Shown here: positions 7,256-12,734 of the stretch, piece after piece
Numbering within the stretch: the first letter of the stretch is position 1
How the letters are laid out: each line of letters begins with the position of its first letter
NCBI GenBank assembly: GCA_019120475.1
Contig: DWVA01000163.1
Location: 1-12,734, forward strand
From: Candidatus Blautia intestinipullorum
GTDB taxonomy: Bacteria; Bacillota; Clostridia; Lachnospirales; Lachnospiraceae
Direction of reading: 5' to 3'
DNA length: 12,734 nucleotides
Notes under the pieces: generated by a model
The model's input: only the letters and a program-made list of their open reading frames with translations
Database searches by the model: none
What the model was told of the DNA's origin: nothing
Made by a program: the position numbers and the translations under genes

Positions 7256-8626
7256 ATGTCCAGGGAATACAGAACGATCCAGGAGGTTGCCGGCCCTCTG
7301 ATGCTTGTAAAAGGAGTGGAAAATGTTACCTATGACGAGCTGGGGGAAATAGAGCTTGCAAACGGAGAGACAAGACGGTGCCAGGTTCTGGAGATCAACG
7401 GCGATACCGCCATGGTACAGCTTTTCGAGAGCTCCACAGGCATTAACCTGTCAAACAGTAAGGTGCGCTTCCTGGGAAGAGGCATGGAACTGGGAGTTTC
7501 CGAGGATATGCTGGGCCGTGTATTCGACGGTCTGGGACGTCCGGTGGACGGCGGACCGGAGATTCTTCCTGACGCAAGAATGGATATCAACGGACTTCCC
7601 ATGAATCCGGCCGCGAGAAATTATCCGCAGGAATTTATCCAGACAGGAATTTCAGCCATCGACGGTCTGAATACACTGGTAAGAGGACAGAAGCTTCCTA
7701 TTTTTTCCGCCAGCGGACTTCCCCATGCCCAGCTTGCGGCGCAGATCGCCCGGCAGGCAAAAGTAAGGGGCACTTCAGAGCCCTTTGCGGTTGTATTCGC
7801 GGCTATGGGGATCACTTTTGAGGAATCCAATTATTTTGTGCAGAGCTTTAAGGATACGGGAGCTATCGACAGAACGGTAATGTTTGTGAACCTTGCCAAT
7901 GATCCGGCGGTAGAACGTATCGCAACGCCGAGGATGGCGCTGACGGCGGCGGAGTACCTTGCCTTTGAAAAGGATATGCATGTGCTTGTCATCCTGACGG
8001 ATATCACAAACTATGCGGACGCTCTCCGCGAGGTATCGGCGGCCCGCAAAGAGGTTCCGGGACGAAGAGGCTATCCTGGATATATGTATACAAACCTTGC
8101 GTCTATTTATGAAAGGGCCGGACGGCAGAAGGGAAAGAAAGGGTCTATTACCATGATCCCGATCCTTACCATGCCCGAGGATGACAAAACGCATCCGATC
8201 CCCGACCTGACAGGATATATTACAGAAGGGCAGATCATCTTAAGCCGTGATCTTTACCGGAAAGGGATCATGCCGCCTATCGATGTGCTTCCCAGTCTGT
8301 CCCGTCTTAAAGATAAGGGAATCGGAGAGGGAAAGACGAGAGCGGATCACTCCAACACGATGAACCAGCTTTTTGCCGCTTACGCAAGAGGCAAAGAGGC
8401 GAAAGAGCTGATGGTAGTTCTCGGTGAGGCGGCTTTGACGGAGATGGATAAGCTGTATGCGAAATTTGCCGACGCTTTTGAACAGGAATATGTGTCCCAG
8501 GGCTACGATACGGACCGTGATATTGAAGAGACGCTGGATATCGGCTGGAAGCTTCTTTCCATTCTGCCAAGATCAGAGCTGAAACGTATTGACAATAAAT
8601 TCCTGGATCAGTACTACGGAAAATAA
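7256..8626 (+). CDS. ntpB: V-type ATP synthase regulatory subunit B
   Basis: A 456-residue non-catalytic subunit (E. hirae about 458). It has the same three-domain plan as A but no insertion domain and no functional P-loop: the corresponding place reads SASGLPH. The arginine finger R350 is in LPSLSRLKDKG and reaches into the catalytic site of the adjacent A subunit, completing ATP hydrolysis. Other family blocks are EFIQTGISAIDGLNTLVRGQKLP, VFAAMGITFEE and ERIATPRMALTAAEYLA (shortened). ATG 7256 follows AAGGAGGG at 7240-7247 by eight bases. A longer in-frame reading from 7211 would overlap ntpA and adds unrelated residues. It alternates with A in the A3B3 head and anchors the peripheral stalks. 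Confidence 0.98.
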   Translation: MSREYRTIQEVAGPLMLVKGVENVTYDELGEIELANGETRRCQVLEINGDTAMVQLFESSTGINLSNSKVRFLGRGMELGVSEDMLGRVFDGLGRPVDGGPEILPDARMDINGLPMNPAARNYPQEFIQTGISAIDGLNTLVRGQKLPIFSASGLPHAQLAAQIARQAKVRGTSEPFAVVFAAMGITFEESNYFVQSFKDTGAIDRTVMFVNLANDPAVERIATPRMALTAAEYLAFEKDMHVLVILTDITNYADALREVSAARKEVPGRRGYPGYMYTNLASIYERAGRQKGKKGSITMIPILTMPEDDKTHPIPDLTGYITEGQIILSRDLYRKGIMPPIDVLPSLSRLKDKGIGEGKTRADHSNTMNQLFAAYARGKEAKELMVVLGEAALTEMDKLYAKFADAFEQEYVSQGYDTDRDIEETLDIGWKLLSILPRSELKRIDNKFLDQYYGK

Positions 8627-8641
8627 GGGAGGGGTGAAAGC

Positions 8642-9325
8642 ATGGCATCGACACAGGTGAACCCTACCCGTATGGAGCTTACGCGGCAGAAAAAGAAACT
8701 GGCCACAGCTACCAGAGGACATAAGCTTCTGAAAGATAAAAGAGACGAGCTGATGCGCCAGTTCCTGGAACTGGTGAGGGAAAATAAAGCCCTCCGGGAA
8801 AAAGTGGAAAAGGGACTGGAGGCAGTGAATAAAAATTTTGTCCTGGCAAGAGCCGCTTCCTCGGACCAGGTATTGAATACAGCTCTCCTTGCTCCAAAGC
8901 AGGAAGTGTATCTGGACGCGGATACAAAGAACGTGATGAGCGTGGAGATCCCGGTGTTTACCGTCAGCACCAGAAGCGCGGACGAGGGAGATATTTACTC
9001 CTATGGCTTCGCCTTTACCTCCGGGGATCTGGACGACGCGGTAAAATCCCTTCAGGAACTTCTTCCGGATATGCTCCGTCTGGCTGAGGTGGAAAAATCC
9101 TGCCAGCTTATGGCTGCGGAGATCGAAAAGACAAGACGGCGGGTAAACGCGCTGGAGTATGTGATGATCCCGGATGCCCAGGAAAAGATCCGCTACATTA
9201 CCATGAAACTGGACGAGAACGAACGCAGCACCCAGATCCGTCTGATGAAAGTAAAGGATATGATGCTGGAGGAGGCCCGTCAGGAAAGGCTGAAAGAGGA
9301 CTATGGGGAAGCCTGCGGAAACTGA
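8642..9325 (+). CDS. ntpD: V-type ATP synthase subunit D (central rotor shaft)
   Basis: A 227-residue subunit (E. hirae about 230). The N-terminal helix carries the family block VNPTRMELTRQKKKL followed by ATRGHKLLKDKRDELMRQF, and the C-terminal helix carries KTRRRVNALEYVMIP and ENERSTQIRLMKVK. These two helices form the antiparallel coiled coil that turns inside A3B3 and, with NtpG, transmits torque to subunit C and the K ring. The middle section (about residues 90-130) is the variable hairpin. The ribosome site GGGAGGGG lies just before the ATG. It is the last gene of the operon: a strong terminator follows 35 bases later, and neither ntpH nor ntpJ, which end the E. hirae operon, is present. 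Confidence 0.97.
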   Translation: MASTQVNPTRMELTRQKKKLATATRGHKLLKDKRDELMRQFLELVRENKALREKVEKGLEAVNKNFVLARAASSDQVLNTALLAPKQEVYLDADTKNVMSVEIPVFTVSTRSADEGDIYSYGFAFTSGDLDDAVKSLQELLPDMLRLAEVEKSCQLMAAEIEKTRRRVNALEYVMIPDAQEKIRYITMKLDENERSTQIRLMKVKDMMLEEARQERLKEDYGEACGN

Positions 9326-9360
9326 CCGCTCCTCCCCGAACGGTTTTGAGAACAGTGAGG

Positions 9361-9405
9361 AAAAAAGAGATTTGGCGTTAAGTCATAGTGCCAGATCTCT
9401 TTTTT
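9361..9405. terminator. Strong bidirectional terminator closing the V-ATPase operon
   Basis: Sixteen-base-pair stem, AAAAAAGAGATTTGGC (9361-9376) with GCCAGATCTCTTTTTT (9390-9405), one G-T pair and a 13-base loop. The T-run on one strand and the A-run on the other make it usable in both directions. It shields the kinase gene downstream from readthrough. Confidence 0.93.
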
Positions 9406-9415
9406 CGATCCCATG

Positions 9416-9441
9416 TTCTTTCAGTTGAAATTCTGAAAGAA
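9416..9441. promoter_or_regulatory. Perfect inverted repeat over the -35 box, likely operator
   Basis: TTCTTTCAG (9416-9424), eight bases TTGAAATT, then CTGAAAGAA (9433-9441): a perfect 9+9 dyad. The -35 hexamer TTGAAA (9425-9430) lies wholly in the central spacer, so a dimeric regulator bound here would block RNA polymerase. The regulator is not encoded in the window. Confidence 0.6.
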
Positions 9442-9454
9442 AGGGCACTATAAT
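9425..9454 (+). promoter_or_regulatory. Sigma-A promoter of the PfkB-family kinase gene
   Basis: TTGAAA at 9425-9430, an 18-base spacer and a perfect TATAAT at 9449-9454; transcription would begin near 9461. The -35 is enclosed by the inverted repeat at 9416-9441. The leader is only about 25 bases, leaving room for the ribosome site AAAGGGG and little else. Confidence 0.82.
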
Positions 9455-9485
9455 AAAAGCATATAGAACAGGAAAGGGGTAAAAA

Positions 9486-10481
9486 ATGATCGTTACAGTC
9501 ACTATGAATCCGGCTATTGACAAGACCGTAGAAATAGACTCTCTGATCCAGGGAGGTCTGAACCGGATCAAAAAGGTGGAATATGATGCAGGAGGAAAGG
9601 GCATCAATGTATCCAAGACGATCCGGGAACTGGGAGGAAAAAGCATTGCCGCCGGATTTCTTGGCGGAAACAATGGGAAAACCATTGCCAGTGTACTGAA
9701 AGCGAAAGGAATCGAAAGCGATTTTGTCTGGGTGGACGGCGAGACAAGGACCAACACGAAGGTTTTTGAAGAAAGCGGTACGCTGACAGAGCTTAATGAA
9801 CCGGGGCCTGTGATCACAAAATCGCAGATAGGAACCCTTGTCCGGAAACTCCTGGGATATGCAGACATTGACACCTTGTTTGTGCTTTCCGGAAGTATCC
9901 CGGCAGGAGTTCCGAAGGATACATATGCTGAAATCATCCGGGCAGTACATCAGAAAGGGTCAAAAGTACTGCTGGACGCTGACGGAGAACTGTTTCGCCA
10001 GGGAGTGGATGCGGCTCCTGACATTATCAAGCCAAACAGGGTGGAACTGGAGGAATATGCGGAAATGGACTACAGGGCTTCCGAAGAAGAACTTCTGAAG
10101 ATCGCGGAAAAGCTCAGGGAAAAAGGAATCGGCTCCATTGCCGTATCCATGGGAAAAAGCGGAGCTTTATTTCTTCTGAAGGACGGTGCTGTAAAATGTC
10201 CGTCCCTGTCTGTAAAAGCACATTCCACTGTAGGAGCCGGGGACGCCATGGTAGCGGGACTGGCTTATTCCTGGGATAAGAAGCTGCCTGAAGAAGAGAC
10301 GATCCGTCTATGTATGGCGGTTTCCGCAGGAGCCGTTACTACCATAGGGACGAAACCGCCGGAAAAAGCACTGGTGGAAAGCCTGAAAGAACAGGTGATC
10401 CTTGAGAGGCTGAATGAGAAGTATAACAATGTTGTTCCGATGAAAAGCCGGAAGGCGGATGAAAAAACGAAACAGAGATAA
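9486..10481 (+). CDS. pfkB: PfkB-family sugar-phosphate kinase, probable 1-phosphofructokinase
   Basis: A 331-residue ribokinase-fold kinase. It opens with VTMNPAIDKT, has the substrate-side GGKGINVS loop at 37-43, the LSGSIPAGV block near 134-142, KPNRVELEEY at 182-191 and the C-terminal STVGAGDAM anion hole with catalytic base D253. These are the marks of the 1-phosphofructokinase / tagatose-6-phosphate kinase (FruK/LacC) branch, which phosphorylates fructose-1-phosphate or tagatose-6-phosphate with ATP in the cytoplasm. It is about 20 residues longer than usual because of a basic tail ending KSRKADEKTKQR. ATG 9486 follows GGAAAGGGG. Unlike typical fruK, it has no adjacent fruR or fructose PTS gene. 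It has its own promoter and candidate operator. Substrate is therefore family-level only. Confidence 0.85.
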   Translation: MIVTVTMNPAIDKTVEIDSLIQGGLNRIKKVEYDAGGKGINVSKTIRELGGKSIAAGFLGGNNGKTIASVLKAKGIESDFVWVDGETRTNTKVFEESGTLTELNEPGPVITKSQIGTLVRKLLGYADIDTLFVLSGSIPAGVPKDTYAEIIRAVHQKGSKVLLDADGELFRQGVDAAPDIIKPNRVELEEYAEMDYRASEEELLKIAEKLREKGIGSIAVSMGKSGALFLLKDGAVKCPSLSVKAHSTVGAGDAMVAGLAYSWDKKLPEEETIRLCMAVSAGAVTTIGTKPPEKALVESLKEQVILERLNEKYNNVVPMKSRKADEKTKQR

Positions 10482-10499
10482 AGCCAGGTCCTGAGCCGG

Positions 10500-11621
10500 T
10501 CAGAGCAGGCGGAATACCTGCTCTGCAGCCGCGGCCATATTGCTCTGAGCGCTTTGGGGATCCATAGCTTCCTGAAGAGTAGCAGCGCCCCGGACAATAG
10601 GAAAGAACGCATCGATGCCCTCCTGATTGCATACGGCGGCTTCTTTGGAAACGCTTCCTGCAAAAGCAATAGTACGGACATGGTATTTCTTTGCCAGTCT
10701 GGCAACGCCAATGGGCGCTTTTCCCATGGCGGTCTGACGGTCCAGCCGTCCCTCCCCGGTAACGGCATAGTCGGCGTCTTTCAGTTCGTCCGCCAGACGG
10801 ACAGTGTCAAGAACAAGCTGTACCCCGGGAACAAGTTCTCCGCCAAGGTAGCTTAAAAAGGCAAAGCCAAGACCGCCTGCGGCTCCGGTTCCGGGAACTT
10901 CAGAAAGGTCTGATCCAATGGTCCTGGCGGTAACCTTGGCGAAATTTTTCATCCCTGCGTCAATTACAGGAAGCAGATCTTCTGTGATCCCCTTCTGGGG
11001 ACCGTAGACATAAGTGGCTCCCAGAGGCCCGCAGAGAGGATTGGCAACGTCGCAGGCGATTTTAAAGCTGCACTGAGAAAGCAGTTCCATTTTGTCGGAA
11101 AGGATCGCGGAAGCGATTCCGGCCAGGGCCTGAGCACCTTCTCCCGTATCCTGACCCTCTTTGCCGGGAAAACGAAAACCGAGAGACTTCAGCATTCCGA
11201 TCCCGCCATCGTTGGTGGCGCTGCCTCCGATACCGATGAGAAAATGCCGGATGCCGCGGCGGAGAGCGTGACAGATCATTTCTCCAAGGCCGCGGGTTGA
11301 CGCCCTTAAAGGATCGTTTCTGTGGGAAAGGGTTATGCCAGCCGCCGCTGCCGCCTCCATAATGGCTGTATTGCTTTCCTTCAGATACCCGTAATACGTT
11401 TTTACCGGGGCTCCCAGAGGACCGGTGACAGTAAGAGAGATCCGCTCTCCTCCAAGACCTTCTATTAAAGCTTCTGCAGTGCCTTCGCCGCCGTCCGCCA
11501 GCGGTCTGACCACAACGTCTGCGTCCGGACAGGCAGCCAGAATCCCTTTTCTTGCAGCCATGCCTGCTTCCATAGAACTCATGCTTCCCTTAAAAGAGTC
11601 AACTGCAACGACTACTTTCAT
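10500..11621 (-). CDS. garK: Glycerate kinase (type I, GarK/GlxK family)
   Basis: A 373-residue protein of the usual family length (E. coli enzymes about 380). In order: VVVAVDSFKGSMSSMEA at 3-19, PLADGGEGTAEAL at 40-52, the glycine-rich IGIGGSATNDGGIGML at 129-144, GTGAAGGLGFAF at 245-255, and TGEGRLDRQTAMGKAPIGVA at 288-307. The family phosphorylates D-glycerate with ATP, most members giving 2-phosphoglycerate, which enters lower glycolysis. The enzyme is cytoplasmic with no signal sequence. ATG (11621) is preceded on its strand by AGGGAGGTG, a strong site. nudC lies 83 bases upstream on the same strand without a clear terminator between, so cotranscription is likely. It converges on the kinase gene; 18 bases separate the two stops. 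Confidence 0.95.
   Translation of the reverse strand: MKVVVAVDSFKGSMSSMEAGMAARKGILAACPDADVVVRPLADGGEGTAEALIEGLGGERISLTVTGPLGAPVKTYYGYLKESNTAIMEAAAAAGITLSHRNDPLRASTRGLGEMICHALRRGIRHFLIGIGGSATNDGGIGMLKSLGFRFPGKEGQDTGEGAQALAGIASAILSDKMELLSQCSFKIACDVANPLCGPLGATYVYGPQKGITEDLLPVIDAGMKNFAKVTARTIGSDLSEVPGTGAAGGLGFAFLSYLGGELVPGVQLVLDTVRLADELKDADYAVTGEGRLDRQTAMGKAPIGVARLAKKYHVRTIAFAGSVSKEAAVCNQEGIDAFFPIVRGAATLQEAMDPQSAQSNMAAAAEQVFRLL
10501..10525. repeat. Perfect hairpin at the convergent 3' ends
   Basis: CAGAGCAGG (10501-10509), seven-base loop, CCTGCTCTG (10517-10525). It includes the stop and last codons of the glycerate kinase gene and begins 20 bases after the pfkB stop. Neither strand has a T-run after it, so it is not a standard intrinsic terminator, but it is the only strong structure between these converging genes. 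Confidence 0.5.
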
Positions 11622-11704
11622 ACTGCACCTCCCTCTGAAAATTTTCCTGCGCGGCGCTTTGCCCTGCCGGACAGATCCGGCTCCGCCATATTCCGGGCGT
11701 CCGG

Positions 11705-12550
11705 TTATCTCGGCTCTTTTCCCTCTGCGAATATCATCATCATTTCATTAGTCAGACTGGAAGAATTTCCCTGACCTTTGATCTCGCTGCGGTGAAACCA
11801 TTTTGCCATGGAAAGCTCGCTGTGATCTACAGTGAGAGTGTCGTCTCCGTCCACGTCACAGAAAAATCCGAAAAGAAGCGTGCCGCTGAAAGACCAGGGC
11901 TGGCTTTTATAGTAGCGGATATTTTTGACCTTCAGCCCTACCTCCTCCATGACTTCACGGCGGACCGTCTCTTCAATGGTTTCGCCGATTTCCGCATATC
12001 CGGCGATAAGAGCGTAATTCTTGAAACTGCGTCCCTCGTATTTTGACATAACAAGCTTATCTCCATTGGTGATCCCGATGATCACAGCGGGAGACAGAAC
12101 CGGGTATTCGTAATGGCCGCAGGAAGGGCAGTACATCTGTCTTTCCGTTTTGCTGTGCTCCATAGGAGCGCCGCAGCAGCCGCAGTACCGGCGGCTTTGA
12201 TACCAGCGGTAAAGCTGATATCCGGTAATTCCCGCGAAAGCAAGATATTGGGGATGCACAAGCCTGAGAGAACGGATCTCCTGAAAGGAGCAGCCGGGGA
12301 AATCATTTTCCTCTGCGCTTCCAAGCAGATAAAAACGGTCTTTATCAATGGTAAAAAGATAAACCAGTTCTCCGGCGTGTTCCTCTTTTTCTTTCAGTTC
12401 CTGGAAACGGGGAAAACTGATCTCTCCTTCCGGCTCTTTCTGCCGGAGAAGGATTTTTCCTTCCTGATAACACAGAAGATAACTGTCCTCCGCCGGCGCT
12501 GACGGATGATATTCATTATGGTAAATATGTGGTGCGATATCCTGTATCAT
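11705..12550 (-). CDS. nudC: NAD+ diphosphatase (Nudix hydrolase, NudC type)
   Basis: A 281-residue NudC-type Nudix hydrolase that cleaves NADH/NAD+ to NMN(H) and AMP; E. coli NudC also removes NAD caps from RNA. After a variable N-terminal domain comes a zinc ribbon with C123, C126, C141 and C144 (C-x2-C and C-x2-C), then a complete Nudix box at 184-206: G184, E190, R198, E199, E202, E203, G205, fitting Gx5Ex7REUxEExGU. The NudC-specific SQPW motif follows at 216-219, but continues SFSG where E. coli has PFPQ. ATG (12550) has GAGG a few bases upstream on its strand. Its own promoter is visible and glycerate kinase follows 83 bases downstream. The class is secure; preference between free NAD(H) and capped RNA is unknown. 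Confidence 0.94.
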   Translation of the reverse strand: MIQDIAPHIYHNEYHPSAPAEDSYLLCYQEGKILLRQKEPEGEISFPRFQELKEKEEHAGELVYLFTIDKDRFYLLGSAEENDFPGCSFQEIRSLRLVHPQYLAFAGITGYQLYRWYQSRRYCGCCGAPMEHSKTERQMYCPSCGHYEYPVLSPAVIIGITNGDKLVMSKYEGRSFKNYALIAGYAEIGETIEETVRREVMEEVGLKVKNIRYYKSQPWSFSGTLLFGFFCDVDGDDTLTVDHSELSMAKWFHRSEIKGQGNSSSLTNEMMMIFAEGKEPR

Positions 12551-12607
12551 ATGTACGCCTCGTTTCCTTATATTTTTTTATTTGTACCTTAACGCTATGT
12601 TTTGGTA

Positions 12608-12636
12608 ATCATAGCACACTGAAAAGAAAATATCCA
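12608..12636 (-). promoter_or_regulatory. Extended -10 promoter for nudC
   Basis: Read on the minus strand: TGGATA (12636-12631), a 17-base spacer ending TGC, then TATGAT (12613-12608). TGCTATGAT is an extended -10, which compensates for a -35 with only four matches. Transcription would start near 12601, about 50 bases before the ATG. The -35 lies within an imperfect inverted repeat at 12621-12665. Confidence 0.65.
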
Positions 12637-12665
12637 TCCGGAATATGCAGAAATTTTATCTTTTC
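12621..12665. repeat. Imperfect long inverted repeat in the nudC upstream region
   Basis: Outer arms GAAAAGAAAAT (12621-12631) and ATTTTATCTTTTC (12653-12665), two extra bases in the right arm; inner arms ATATCC (12630-12635) and GGAATAT (12640-12646) with one bulge and a four-base loop. It lies between the divergent nudC and the gene starting at 12710. A perfect 10-base palindrome ATCCATGGAT follows at 12668-12677. It could be an operator region, but AT-rich arms arise easily by chance. Confidence 0.35.
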
Positions 12666-12709
12666 TTATCCATGGATTTGTGATAATTTTTAATCAGGAG
12701 GAATGGCAT

Positions 12710-12734
12710 ATGGGTACAATGAACACTTATTCAG
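12710..12734 (+). CDS. Start of an unidentified gene (partial, runs off window)
   Basis: ATG at 12710 with a perfect AGGAGG at 12696-12701, eight bases upstream. Eight full codons are visible, reading MGTMNTYS. This is too little to recognise a family. It is divergent from nudC, with a 159-base shared upstream region holding the nudC promoter and several inverted repeats. A TGATAAT at 12681-12687 could be its -10, without a convincing -35. Another ATG at 12703 is only one base from the ribosome site and so unlikely to be used. Confidence 0.6.

Noticed and set aside
11666..11681. GCCGGA-CAGA-TCCGGC hairpin between nudC and glycerate kinase as a terminator
   Set aside because: The stem is only six pairs and no T-run follows on the minus strand, so nudC transcripts probably read through.
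1..12734. Search by eye for CRISPR, tRNA, rRNA, insertion sequences, phage or defence genes
   Set aside because: No regular spaced repeats, cloverleaf sequences, transposase motifs or defence domains were seen. All sizeable stretches are explained by housekeeping genes.

Overview
The window looks like chromosomal DNA from an anaerobic Firmicute, most likely a Lachnospiraceae-type gut clostridium. This placement is an inference from the mid-GC coding sequence, strong AGGAGG-type ribosome sites, AT-rich sigma-A promoters, and close protein resemblance to the Enterococcus hirae V-ATPase proteins as I remember them. No database search was made.

Layout: (1) 1-298 is the 3' end of a polar amino-acid ABC transporter ATPase, closed by a hairpin terminator. 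(2) 299-670 is an AT-rich gap with that terminator and a good sigma-A promoter. (3) 671-9325 is a compact nine-gene V-type ATPase operon on the + strand, order F(G/H-like)-I-K-E-C-G(F)-A-B-D in E. hirae ntp naming, ended by a long bidirectional terminator at 9361-9405. (4) 9486-10481 is a PfkB-family sugar-phosphate kinase (1-phosphofructokinase-like) with its own promoter, whose -35 box sits inside a perfect inverted repeat. (5) On the - strand, converging on it, are an NAD+ diphosphatase (nudC, 12550-11705) and a type I glycerate kinase (11621-10500), probably cotranscribed. (6) A new + strand gene starts at 12710 and runs off the window.

The V-ATPase genes supply a whole rotary machine: catalytic A and non-catalytic B, the central stalk (D, NtpG/F, NtpC/d), the peripheral stalk (E plus the small coiled coil), the stator (I) and the proteolipid ring (K). 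Catalytic residues fall at the same numbers as in E. hirae (A: K238, T239, E261, R262; B: R350). The K subunit keeps the full set of Na+ ligands, so a sodium-coupled pump or synthase is predicted. The two kinases both feed lower or upper glycolysis (fructose-1,6-bisphosphate; 2-phosphoglycerate), but nothing shows that they work with the ATPase.

I found no CRISPR, mobile element, phage gene, tRNA, rRNA or evident novel system. The points worth a second look are mostly regulatory: the inverted repeat over the kinase promoter, a hairpin between ntpK and ntpE, a perfect hairpin at the convergent gene ends, and the imperfect palindrome upstream of nudC.
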